Shown piece after piece: positions 1 through 6,278 of a stretch of 11,090 bases of DNA. The notes beneath the pieces are model-generated. The model ran no database searches. It was not told the DNA's origin and saw only the letters and a list, made by a program, of their open reading frames with translations. Each line of letters opens with the position of its first letter. Positions within the stretch are counted from its first letter, which is position 1. Position numbers and translations under genes: made by a program. Origin of the DNA: an uncultured Lachnospiraceae bacterium (GTDB lineage Bacteria; Bacillota; Clostridia; Lachnospirales; Lachnospiraceae); contig CAJUPT010000086.1 of the NCBI GenBank assembly GCA_910588405.1, positions 1 to 11,090 of the forward strand, written 5' to 3'.

Positions 1-119
1 TCATCATCAAGCAGGCGAAAACCTCTTAGCCTCTGTAAATCTTCCTGATGTTTCCGGTTAATCTGTTCCGTCACTGTCAATCTTTCCACCTGCTTTCCCT
101 TCCATTTTCGTATCTCCAT
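1..119 (-). CDS. N-terminus of probable Rpn/PD-(D/E)XK-family transposase (runs off window)
   Basis: Thirty-nine codons are visible, beginning MEIRKWKGKQVERLTVTEQ and ending RGFRLLDD at the window edge. The ATG follows a GGGAGGA ribosome binding site about ten bases upstream. The RGFRLLDD stretch resembles the beginning of Rpn-type recombination-promoting nuclease/putative transposase proteins (PD-(D/E)XK nuclease family transposases), which are abundant in Lachnospiraceae and often read 'LRNLRLLDDDFM' near the start. No catalytic residues lie inside the window, so the call rests on this short N-terminal resemblance. The gene sits just downstream of decayed mobile-element DNA, which fits a transposase. 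It could instead be an unrelated protein. Confidence 0.45.
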   Translation of the reverse strand, partial: MEIRKWKGKQVERLTVTEQINRKHQEDLQRLRGFRLLDD

Positions 120-154
120 ACTACCACAATCCTCCCAATTTTACAAGTTAGGAA

Positions 155-212
155 CCAGAGCATCTTTTTTCAGTTGAACCGCATTCTCCGTTTTTTCTCC
201 TGAGACAACTTA
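155..212 (-). pseudogene. 58-bp remnant of a second TPR gene
   Basis: This stretch aligns with 1242-1300 inside the TPR gene at about four identical bases in five, with one T missing from a T run. Read on the minus strand with the indel restored it gives SQEK-TENAVQLKKDAL, against SQEKKTEKAVQLRKDAL in the TPR gene. Similarity stops on both sides. It is best explained as the surviving scrap of a paralogous NB-ARC/TPR gene that once lay downstream on the same strand. Confidence 0.6.
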
Positions 213-244
213 ACACTTTCTTCTTGCAAGCAGCTCAGACGAAA

Positions 245-285
245 GGCTGGCTCTGCCAGTGGTGAGTAAGTGCGCCTTTCGAGAG
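245..285 (+). other. Probable oriT, RSF1010/MOBQ-type nic site
   Basis: GTAAGTGCGCC at 266-276 followed by TT matches the RSF1010-family nic core (GTAAGTGCGCC/CT), where the MobA-type relaxase cuts after GCC. A perfect hairpin lies just upstream: CTGGC at 247-251, loop TCT, GCCAG at 255-259. An inverted repeat immediately 5' of nic is the expected arrangement for MOBQ origins. By analogy the nick would fall between 276 and 277. The adjacent DUF3847 gene is a common neighbour of MobA/MobL relaxases in Firmicutes elements. No relaxase is visible, so the site could only be used in trans. Confidence 0.55.
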
Positions 286-304
286 TCAGTACAGTCCGGA
301 AATT

Positions 305-529
305 CTATTGTCTCATATAAAATCGACTGCGCAGTTCCAGCTTCAAGTCCTCCAAATCCATCGTCCATGCCGCCGGGTAAATACTTCCCAAAATGGCACC
401 CATCTGGATCAGTCTGTGCGTCCGCTGTTTTTCTGCTTTCATCCTGTTCCTGGCCTCCACTTCTTCTTTCCGATGCTTTGCCTGCCGCAGTTTCTTTTTG
501 AGTTCTTCATTATCTGCCATCTTTTCCAT
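305..529 (-). CDS. DUF3847-family small protein of mobilizable elements
   Basis: A short basic protein, MEKMADNEELKKKLRQAKHR and onward, begins with a charged helical segment rich in K, R and E. A conserved-looking core follows, THRLIQMGAILGSIYP, which resembles the 'RAHRLITRGAAIES' motif of DUF3847 (PF12958). Family members are 60-100 residues and are found in conjugative and mobilizable elements of gut Firmicutes, usually close to the relaxase gene; their function is unknown. Two starts are possible. ATG at 529 lies downstream of GAGGGGAG. TTG at 565 lies four bases after GGAGG and would add 12 residues. The gene ends about 20 bp from the oriT, which supports a shared origin in a mobilization module now lacking its relaxase. 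Confidence 0.6.
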   Translation of the reverse strand: MEKMADNEELKKKLRQAKHRKEEVEARNRMKAEKQRTHRLIQMGAILGSIYPAAWTMDLEDLKLELRSRFYMRQ

Positions 530-599
530 ATCCCATTCTCTCCCCTCTGTCTTTTGTGGGTTCAAAAAACCTCCATTTTTTGCAACTTCTCCGCACAGG

Positions 600-637
600 T
601 TTTTGTAACATCCTGACGCAGATTCAGTTTACAAAAA
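600..637. repeat. 9-bp inverted repeat
   Basis: TTTTTGTAA at 600-608 and TTACAAAAA at 629-637 are perfect inverted copies separated by 20 bases, upstream of the DUF3847 gene. This may be a protein binding site or an element-end remnant. The 566-701 interval holds no other recognisable feature. Confidence 0.35.
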
Positions 638-701
638 ATCGAGGTCAAATACATTGACAGTAAATTGAGCAGTAATTGGAGAGGATACGTTTTTTTTGAT
701 A

Positions 702-750
702 AAAAGCAAAGAAAAGAGCAGGCATCGCAAAATCAACTCTTTTGCAATGC
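702..750 (-). terminator. Rho-independent terminator of the TPR gene
   Basis: On the minus strand GCATTGCAAAA (750-740) pairs with TTTTGCGATGC (732-722), an 11-bp stem with one G-U pair and a 7-base loop. A pyrimidine-rich tract with runs of T follows. The stop codon of the TPR reading frame lies in the loop. Confidence 0.6.
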
Positions 751-1506
751 ATGCGCTACATATTGCCCTAAAACAGAACCGATTTGAGGGTACAATCCCA
801 TTATTTCATTATATTTTTCTTCGATCAGTTCCGGCGCATCTTCCCATATCACTTCATAAATATGAGTAGCACATTTGAAATATTCCGTTGCCTGACGGAC
901 ATTTCCCTGTGCCAGACAAATACCGCCCATTGCTTCCTGTATCACGGCATAATCGCCGGACATATCAGAATGATTCTCCTTTATCACCCTGGACAATTTC
1001 CGCAATGCGGCCATTCCACGGGAGGTTTCGCCCACATCTGCCAGAAGCATGGCATAATTGCAAATCTGCGGAATGCTGTCATGGGTATTTGTTAATTTAT
1101 ATTGCTCTAAGATGGAAATCCCCCGCTCCATATAGCTTCTGGCCAGTGCATATTCTCCTGCCTGTCGGTACAGACTGCCTAAATTAGCGTTGATATTAGC
1201 GGCCAGATGCGCATTTCCCGCCGTGATTTCCGATAACAGCGCCAGTGCGTCCTTTCTCAGCTGTACCGCTTTCTCCGTTTTTTTCTCCTGGGATGATTTA
1301 TAATCCAACAATAATGCCCGGTCATTCACCGTCCCACATGAGGGATTTTCCAGTAATACGGTCAGCTCGGAAAGCACCCTTCCCATTCCTGTTTTATCAT
1401 GATATTTCTCCATATAAGGAAAAACATCTTCCAAAAAGCGCAGATAAAACGCCATATGATCTTTGACTGTCACTGCCATAATATTTTCCACGGTCTGGAA
1501 CAACAT
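733..1506 (-). CDS. TPR-repeat protein, detached C-terminal part of an NB-ARC/TPR protein
   Basis: The 257-residue product is almost entirely alpha-helical tetratricopeptide repeats. Visible repeat cores include NANLGSLYRQAGEYALARSY, NYAMLLADVGETSRGMAALR and AMGGICLAQGNVRQATEYFK, with the usual G/A-Y/L-A spacing every 34-42 residues. Such TPRs form the sensor half of STAND ATPases. The ATG lies one base after the stop codon of the upstream NB-ARC frame and has no ribosome binding site. The likeliest history is a single longer gene of NB-ARC plus helical linker plus TPR that lost an internal segment and its reading frame. The present frame is then either a remnant or is translated only by reinitiation. 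The opening residues, LFQTVENIM, look like the middle of a protein rather than a natural N-terminus. A terminator follows directly. Confidence 0.7.
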   Translation of the reverse strand: MLFQTVENIMAVTVKDHMAFYLRFLEDVFPYMEKYHDKTGMGRVLSELTVLLENPSCGTVNDRALLLDYKSSQEKKTEKAVQLRKDALALLSEITAGNAHLAANINANLGSLYRQAGEYALARSYMERGISILEQYKLTNTHDSIPQICNYAMLLADVGETSRGMAALRKLSRVIKENHSDMSGDYAVIQEAMGGICLAQGNVRQATEYFKCATHIYEVIWEDAPELIEEKYNEIMGLYPQIGSVLGQYVAHALQKS

Positions 1507-1507
1507 T

Positions 1508-2746
1508 TTATGATCGGAAATATCCAGTCCATGCCGCAGACAAGTTTGCTGTCTTCACCATATTAATTTTATCGTTGTTCTCAAGGGCCGCCTTTTCTTC
1601 TTGCAGCTTTTTTAACAGCGTATCCGGAAGCAGAATACCATTTTCTAAAAGTCTGGTGGCGAGTTCCACGGCAAACGTATGACGATGAACGGCATCAATC
1701 ATCTGTTCCACCGTCGCATAGTACTTTTCAGTCTCTGAATAAAAACAGGAAACAAGCTGAACAAGAACTTTCATATCTGAAATTTCCTGAAGCCGCATCG
1801 TTGACCGCCCGTCAAATACGCTTCTCGTTGTAAAAAGTATAAGGCAGCGATATTTTAACATAACAGGAAGAAAGCTGTCCTGGGCAGGCATGGCATTAAA
1901 ATTATCCACGATCAGCAGAGTGTCCTCTTTTAAAGAACGGAGAAAACGATTATGTTTTTTGAAACGTTCTTCATCGGTATCCTGGGACAGATCATCGACA
2001 AAATCCATATCCATAATGTCCTGCCACAAATCACCGCCATATGTAAGATAGAGAATATTCGTATAGTCCTTCCGATATTCCCTGGCATAAGCTTTTACAA
2101 GCTCACTTTTTCCGATTCCGGCAATTCCATAAAGAAATATTTTACTGTCCTTTTCAAACAGTGAATGAAGCGCCTGCAATTCCTCAGAACGGCCGCAAAA
2201 AAACTTACATAGCCGTGGAACCTCGTTTCCCATAACATAATCAAGCAGCACAGGTGAAAGATTGCCGGCAGACAACAGCTGCTTTGTTTTGGTATCCCTT
2301 TTCACAAAATTCCGTTCCATACCAAAACACAACGCTTTTGTCATAAAAGAAATTTTATTCTCGAATGCGTCAAAATCATAACCGTTTATCAGTTCCTGTT
2401 TTTTCTGTTCCGAAATAGACGAATCCTGTATGACTAATTCATACAGTCCTTCTACGGCCATAGGAAAATCATACATTAACGGAACGATATGATCTCTGAT
2501 GTTCTCTGCCAATTCTTCCTGATGAGCATGTTCCAGATAATATGCCACGATACGAGGGCTGACCTTGTCCTGCCCGTTCATCCAGCGGCATACCTGTCCA
2601 TTGTCAAAATCATAATCCGCCGCTTCGTCACTGCTCATAAAGGTATCGAATAACAGATAAGTAAAATCAATCTGATTCATTCCCTTATCTTCGATGATAT
2701 AACGGCGGATGATCGTCACAACAGAACTAAAATCACATCTATCCAT
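1508..2746 (-). CDS. STAND-type NB-ARC ATPase with HTH-like N-terminus, C-terminally truncated
   Basis: The 412-residue product has an N-terminal region of about 180 residues with an XRE-like segment (QVCRWMNGQDKVSPRI, residues 51-66). A P-loop ATPase domain follows. Its Walker A is GIAGIGKS (207-214), Walker B LLIVDN (277-282), the sensor-type FTTR (305-308), and the helical HTFAVELATRLL (356-367) is typical of NB-ARC/STAND proteins. In this family the ATPase oligomerises when a C-terminal repeat domain senses a ligand; roles include transcription control and phage defence. Here the frame runs into unrelated residues (TANLSAAWTGYFRS) soon after the ATPase domain, and TPR repeats resume in the next frame. 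An internal deletion and frameshift have probably split the protein. ATG at 2746 has only a distant AGAGG; ATG at 2680, preceded by AAGGGA, is an alternative start. Confidence 0.8.
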   Translation of the reverse strand: MDRCDFSSVVTIIRRYIIEDKGMNQIDFTYLLFDTFMSSDEAADYDFDNGQVCRWMNGQDKVSPRIVAYYLEHAHQEELAENIRDHIVPLMYDFPMAVEGLYELVIQDSSISEQKKQELINGYDFDAFENKISFMTKALCFGMERNFVKRDTKTKQLLSAGNLSPVLLDYVMGNEVPRLCKFFCGRSEELQALHSLFEKDSKIFLYGIAGIGKSELVKAYAREYRKDYTNILYLTYGGDLWQDIMDMDFVDDLSQDTDEERFKKHNRFLRSLKEDTLLIVDNFNAMPAQDSFLPVMLKYRCLILFTTRSVFDGRSTMRLQEISDMKVLVQLVSCFYSETEKYYATVEQMIDAVHRHTFAVELATRLLENGILLPDTLLKKLQEEKAALENNDKINMVKTANLSAAWTGYFRS

Positions 2747-2903
2747 TAGAATTAGAGTAAAACCTCTTTTACATACAATCTCGGCTCAATGAAGCTTTGA
2801 CAAAATCCTGTTAAGATGTTACTGCGGAAAACGGCTCCGACAACCGGCAAAATAACAGGTGATAACGGACAACTTCTTTCGCATAAATTGAACTATCCGG
2901 GAG

Positions 2904-3110
2904 GTGTGCGACATCAGAACTTATACCCCAATCCATATCATTTTCCATTATCCGAAAACAGAAGAAGGAAAACGGGAACTGGCGCAAAGAGCCGCCAGCG
3001 TCCATGCTGACATGGTCAGCCGCCATATCCAAAAACTGACTTGTCCTTCCGAACAAAAAATAGAATTACTGGATGCGGTTATTGCGGCCGCCGGACAAAG
3101 AAACAGTTGA
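2904..3110 (+). CDS. Small conserved hypothetical protein with doubtful start codon
   Basis: A 68-residue soluble protein reads VCDIRTYTPIHIIFHYP at the start, then a charged helical part with VHADMVSRHIQKLTCPSEQK and a C-terminal LLDAVIAAA helix. I do not recognise a function. Its style matches small proteins carried by integrative elements of Lachnospiraceae, but I cannot name a family. The GGGAGG site at about 2899-2904 abuts GTG 2904, too close for that start, yet lies eight bases before ATC at 2913. Homologues beginning MRTYTP would place ATG exactly there, so an ATG-to-ATC change is suspected. It is the only plus-strand gene in the left part and lies between genes pointing the other way. 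Confidence 0.5.
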   Translation: MCDIRTYTPIHIIFHYPKTEEGKRELAQRAASVHADMVSRHIQKLTCPSEQKIELLDAVIAAAGQRNS

Positions 3111-3154
3111 GCATTTCCCTGAATTTCCGTAATTCGTATGATATCAAGAGAGCC

Positions 3155-3403
3155 TTAACCTGTAAATATTCTGTCTTTAAAATATTTTTCCCATGATTTT
3201 CTGCTTATGCGTTTCTTTTCCGCCTCCCAGACCCGCAGACTATTCGGGTCAACTTGGAGCAATTCCGCCAAGGCCTTCTTTCCGAGTCCGAGCCGTTCTC
3301 TGTATGCCCTGATCATATTCCCTTGTCCCATATAAAGAAAACGATTGTAATCATCCGGAAGATCGTCAGAAGGTATCTTAAACAGCGCAGCCAGCATGTC
3401 CAC
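3155..3403 (-). pseudogene. C-terminal half of a two-HTH regulator, beyond an in-frame stop
   Basis: This frame continues directly, without a shift, from the stop codon that ends the 3419-3733 frame; the intervening residues read YDRKIVDML. It contains a second helix-turn-helix, LGLGKKALAELLQVDPNSLRVWEAE, followed by KKRISRKSWEKYFKDR. I see no ribosome binding site before its only starts (GTG/ATG near 3403), so as it stands it is probably not translated on its own. Together the two parts make about 192 codons, a sensible length for a regulator with two XRE-type HTH units. Confidence 0.6.
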
Positions 3404-3418
3404 GATTTTCCTGTCATA

Positions 3419-3733
3419 TTAATCTACCGAACCGGTTTCCAAATCTATATATTCATTTCTTGATATGCCAACCATCTCTGCTACTTCTCTTTGCATCAGT
3501 CCCAGATGGTGACGGCACCACCGCATTCGATCCGGTATCGTTTTAATCTCGTCATAGCTGTGATACTGCTGATGAAGCAGCTGCGCTTCTAAAAGCTTAT
3601 GAGGGGCAGCAAAAGGAAAGCTATGGATATATAAAGGAGCATACCTTACACGCCCATCCAAAGTGCAGCAAAGAAGGTAACAATTTTCCGAAACCCGGTC
3701 GAGAACCTTCCATGCCGGCCTGCTTTCGTCCAC
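3419..3733 (-). pseudogene. N-terminal half of a two-HTH XRE-type regulator, cut by an in-frame TAA
   Basis: The 104-residue frame starts at GTG 3733, with AAGGAG about 15 bases upstream, so the start is weak. It begins with a non-HTH domain (AWKVLDRVSENCYLLCCTLDGRVRYAPLYI), then PHKLLEAQLL, then a Cro/C1-type helix-turn-helix, LGLMQREVAEMVGISRNEYIDLETG. The stop TAA at 3419-3421 falls just after this HTH, and the same frame stays open for a further 88 codons with a second HTH. A single substitution such as CAA to TAA would explain it. The gene abuts the broken sigma-K gene. The truncated product still carries one complete DNA-binding unit and could be active. Confidence 0.65.
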
Positions 3734-4044
3734 GGGAGACCGATTCTACTCCTTAAACCCATCTGCGGCAGGATAGCATTATCTATACATTTCGCCGCAT
3801 ACGTGGCCAGCCTGCTGCCTTTATCCATATCATAAGTGTTCACCGCCTTGATCAGGCCGATGGTGCCCACGGAAATCAAATCCTCTGCCTCTCGCTCCTG
3901 CATACCGTATTTTTTCACCACATGGGCCACCAGCCGCATATTCCGCTCGATCAGCGTATCCCGGGCATCCATGTCCCCATCCCGAAACCGTAAAAGAAAG
4001 GCCTTTTCCTCCGATACCGTAAGTGGTTTAGGAAACGTTTTCAA
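3646..4044 (-). pseudogene. sigK: Sporulation sigma factor K, N-terminal fragment
   Basis: Residues from KTFPKPLT to LATYAAKCIDNAIL are unmistakable sigma-70 family region 1.2/2, closest in style to sigma-K. MRLVAHVVKKYG and EDLISVGTIGLIKAVNTYD are core-binding and -10 recognition helices. Similarity ends at about 3769, and the frame then runs through unrelated DNA shared with the HTH gene to a stop at 3646. Regions 3 and 4 (-35 recognition) are absent from the window, so the product cannot be a normal sigma factor. I prefer TTG at 4044, seven bases after CGGGG, which gives MKTFPKPLT as in clostridial sigma-K; ATG at 4062 has its purine tract directly abutting. The break lies at about the codon where skin elements interrupt sigK in Bacillus. 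Confidence 0.75.
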
Positions 4045-4062
4045 AAAAATACCCCGACACAT

Positions 4063-4382
4063 TCCTTTCCATACAGTTTATGTGGCGGGGGCTTGTTGCG
4101 TGATAGTATCCTTCGCCGCCTCCCCGGCAATTACAAATCGTCCATTCTTCATTCAATACTCTTCCGGTTTTACATTTCAGGTTTTTGCGTTTTTGCGTTT
4201 CTTTTTGCGTTTCTGACAAGTTTTTGTCGACATATGATCTGAATTATGCTAAAATACAGGAATAATACCTTATGGCATGCTGCCTGTAATCAGAGAAATA
4301 ACGTATGATTATCGAATCAGAAAAAAATGAGTAAGAAGTATCTCCTGATACACAACTGATAATAGAATGGAGATAAAATAAT
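4063..4382. other. Intergenic region between sigK fragment and DUF1848 gene
   Basis: No gene is supported here; the open frame across 4028-4219 has no recognisable protein and is AT/GC-skewed low-complexity sequence. It contains three copies of TTTTTGCG (4182-4189, 4190-4197, 4202-4209), a GC-rich stretch near 4085-4135, and a plausible promoter for the plus-strand gene at 4224-4255. Confidence 0.5.
4224..4255 (+). promoter_or_regulatory. Possible promoter for the DUF1848 gene
   Basis: An extended -10, TGCTAAAAT, ends at 4255. TTGTCG at 4224-4229 lies 20 bases upstream, which is longer than ideal, so the extended -10 would carry recognition. The mRNA leader would be about 120 bases. Confidence 0.35.
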
Positions 4383-5324
4383 ATGATCATAAGCGCAAGC
4401 CGAAGAACCGATATACCGGCCCTTTTTTCCGAATGGTTCATCAAAAGAATCGAAGCCCGGTATGCATATGTAAGAAACCCTGTAAATATACATCAAATCA
4501 GCAAGATTAACCTTTCACCAAATGTCATTGACTGTATTGTTTTTTGGAGTAAAAATCCAAAGCCAATGATCAGCAGGCTGAGCCTGTTAAATCATTATAT
4601 GTATTATTTCCAATTCACTCTCAACGCATACAATAAAGATTTTGAACCAAACCTTCCCCCTCCGGATGACCGGATCGAAACTTTTCGGATTCTGTCAGAG
4701 TTAATCGGCAGACGGCGCGTCATATGGCGATATGATCCTGTCATTCTAAACAGCCAATACCCTATCAGCTGGCATATAGATAAATTCGGATACATCGCAA
4801 ATCAATTGCGCAATTATACGGAAAGAGTTACCATAAGTTTTATCGATTTATACGCAAAAAATTCAACCGGCGCAAAAAGACAAAATATTTGCGAGCTATC
4901 CTATGAGCAGAAAAATATCATTGCAAAAAGTTTTTCTGAAATTGCCCGTTCGCATAACCTGAAAATAGATACTTGCGCGGAGGATATTGATTTATCCGCT
5001 TATGGCATCGAACATGCCCGCTGCATTGATGACAGACTCATTGCCAAATTACTTGACTGCTCTATTGACGCAGGCAAAGATAAAAATCAGCGTCCGGCAT
5101 GCGGATGCGCCGCGAGTATTGATCTGGGGCTTTATAATACCTGCCGGAATGGCTGTATATATTGTTATGCCAACCACAGCGCTGCTGTCCGCAAGCGAAA
5201 CCTTGAAGCATACGACCCCGACGCCCCGTTACTCTGCAGCCAAATAACAGAACTGGATAAAATCACCGAACGGAAAGTGAAAAGCCAGCGGAATATGCAG
5301 CTTAGTTTATTTCATATGGTATAG
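4383..5324 (+). CDS. DUF1848 family radical-SAM-like protein
   Basis: The 313-residue product begins MIISASRRTDIPALF, the signature opening of DUF1848 proteins. It contains FWSKNPKPM (about residues 54-62) and RRRVIWRYDPVIL, both typical of the family. A C-terminal cysteine cluster, CRNGCIYCYAN (Cys254, Cys258, Cys261), has the CxxxCxxC spacing of radical SAM enzymes, with CGC at about 239-241 just before it. The protein is the usual full length for the family, and its biochemical role is unknown. GGAGAT lies eight to nine bases before the ATG. It is followed after 87 bp by the GNAT gene on the same strand, without an obvious terminator, so co-transcription is possible. No membrane segments or signal peptide are seen. 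It looks like an intact host-type gene. Confidence 0.85.
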   Translation: MIISASRRTDIPALFSEWFIKRIEARYAYVRNPVNIHQISKINLSPNVIDCIVFWSKNPKPMISRLSLLNHYMYYFQFTLNAYNKDFEPNLPPPDDRIETFRILSELIGRRRVIWRYDPVILNSQYPISWHIDKFGYIANQLRNYTERVTISFIDLYAKNSTGAKRQNICELSYEQKNIIAKSFSEIARSHNLKIDTCAEDIDLSAYGIEHARCIDDRLIAKLLDCSIDAGKDKNQRPACGCAASIDLGLYNTCRNGCIYCYANHSAAVRKRNLEAYDPDAPLLCSQITELDKITERKVKSQRNMQLSLFHMV

Positions 5325-5411
5325 CACTTCACGCACGTAGCTTCTTTTGTCCCTCATGCGGTACCGCGGGCAAAGCTCTAATCAAATCCACACATATACA
5401 GGAGGCAGCAA

Positions 5412-6179
5412 ATGGTATACGAAATTGCAGACACAAGTAATGTATCATCACTATTTGGCCAATGGGAAGAAACGCTGATCTGGTCCTGCCTGCAGGGGAT
5501 CATGGGAAAAATCTATGCGGATCATTTGTACGCTCCGACAGCAGCAATGGCGATCATCGGAGACTTTACCTTTTTTGCCGGTAAACCAAATATAGAATTA
5601 GTATCCTATAAGCCAGGCTGGTGCAGGCAAAGCTTTATGATTATGATACCGCAAAATGAATTCTGGAAAAACACAATCATAGATTTTTACGGAGAAAAAG
5701 CGGCAGTCATTTCTCGATATGCAATCAAAAAAGAACCACATATTTTTGATACAAAGAAACTGGAAAAGGCAGTCGCTTCCCTGCCGGAGCAATACACCCT
5801 GTCCATGATTGATGAACGGCTTTATCAGATGTGCAAAGCGGAAGCGTGGAGCGCCGATTTGGTATCGCAGTATCCAGGTTATGAAAATTACCGTAAACTC
5901 GGGATCGGCACAGTCATTTGCAAGGAGGATATCATGATCTCGGGGGCTTCCTCTTATGCCCGGTATCAAGACGGCATCGAAATAGAAATTGATACCAGAG
6001 AGGAATACAGGCGCAAAGGATTTGCCTATATATGCGGGGCAAAACTAATCTTAGAATGCTTAAAACGGAATTTATATCCAAGCTGGGACGCACAAAATAA
6101 AGGCTCTGTCGCACTTGCGGAAAAGTTAGGCTACCATTACAGCCATACTTATACGGCAATTGAGATACGCGGTTATTAA
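5412..6179 (+). CDS. GNAT-family N-acetyltransferase
   Basis: The 255-residue product matches the clostridial GNAT acetyltransferase group (PF12746-like). It has a long N-terminal half, with WEETLIWSCLQGIMGKIYAD near the start, and a C-terminal GNAT fold. There IEIEIDTREEYRRKGFAYICGAKLILECL carries the acetyl-CoA pyrophosphate-binding (R/Q)xxGx(G/A) pattern (RRKGFA). WDAQNKGSVALAEKLGYHY forms the closing N-x-x-S-x-x-x-A-x-x-x-G-(Y/F) motif. The family moves acetyl from acetyl-CoA to an amine; the substrate cannot be inferred. AGGAGG sits six to seven bases before the ATG, a strong ribosome binding site. The reading frame is intact and ends just before a terminator shared with the convergent minus-strand gene. 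Confidence 0.85.
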   Translation: MVYEIADTSNVSSLFGQWEETLIWSCLQGIMGKIYADHLYAPTAAMAIIGDFTFFAGKPNIELVSYKPGWCRQSFMIMIPQNEFWKNTIIDFYGEKAAVISRYAIKKEPHIFDTKKLEKAVASLPEQYTLSMIDERLYQMCKAEAWSADLVSQYPGYENYRKLGIGTVICKEDIMISGASSYARYQDGIEIEIDTREEYRRKGFAYICGAKLILECLKRNLYPSWDAQNKGSVALAEKLGYHYSHTYTAIEIRGY

Positions 6180-6187
6180 AGTAAAAA

Positions 6188-6221
6188 TGTGGCAATCCGC
6201 TTCATACCGCGGACTGCCACA
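6188..6221 (-). terminator. Terminator hairpin between convergent genes
   Basis: TGTGGCAATCCGC (6188-6200) and GCGGACTGCCACA (6209-6221) form a 13-bp stem with one mismatch and an 8-base loop. On the minus strand the stem is followed by TTTTT, giving a standard terminator for the acetyltransferase gene. On the plus strand the tail is less T-rich, but the stem may still serve the GNAT gene. Confidence 0.7.
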
Positions 6222-6251
6222 CTATTACATTTCCCTTATTCGAACCAGCTT

Positions 6252-6271
6252 ACATGGTGTCTGCACCATGT
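6252..6271 (-). repeat. Perfect 8-bp hairpin just after the acetyltransferase gene
   Basis: ACATGGTG (6252-6259), loop TCTG, CACCATGT (6264-6271). It begins eight bases past the stop codon on the minus strand and has no T tract. It may protect the mRNA 3' end ahead of the terminator at 6188-6221. Confidence 0.4.
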
Positions 6272-6278
6272 TCCCAAA

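Noticed and set aside
4028..4219. Minus-strand open frame of 63 codons
   Set aside because: Its first part is only the lysine-rich translation of the TTTTTGCG repeats; there is no ribosome binding site or known motif, and it overlaps the sigK start.
5345..5380. T-box-like GCGGTACCGCGGG in the leader of the GNAT gene
   Set aside because: It matches part of the T-box sequence, but the AGGGTGG half is changed, no CGTCCCT-type terminator follows, and the 87-bp leader is too short for a T-box.
5598..5969. Minus-strand open frame of 123 codons
   Set aside because: It is antisense to the intact GNAT acetyltransferase and shows no independent signals.
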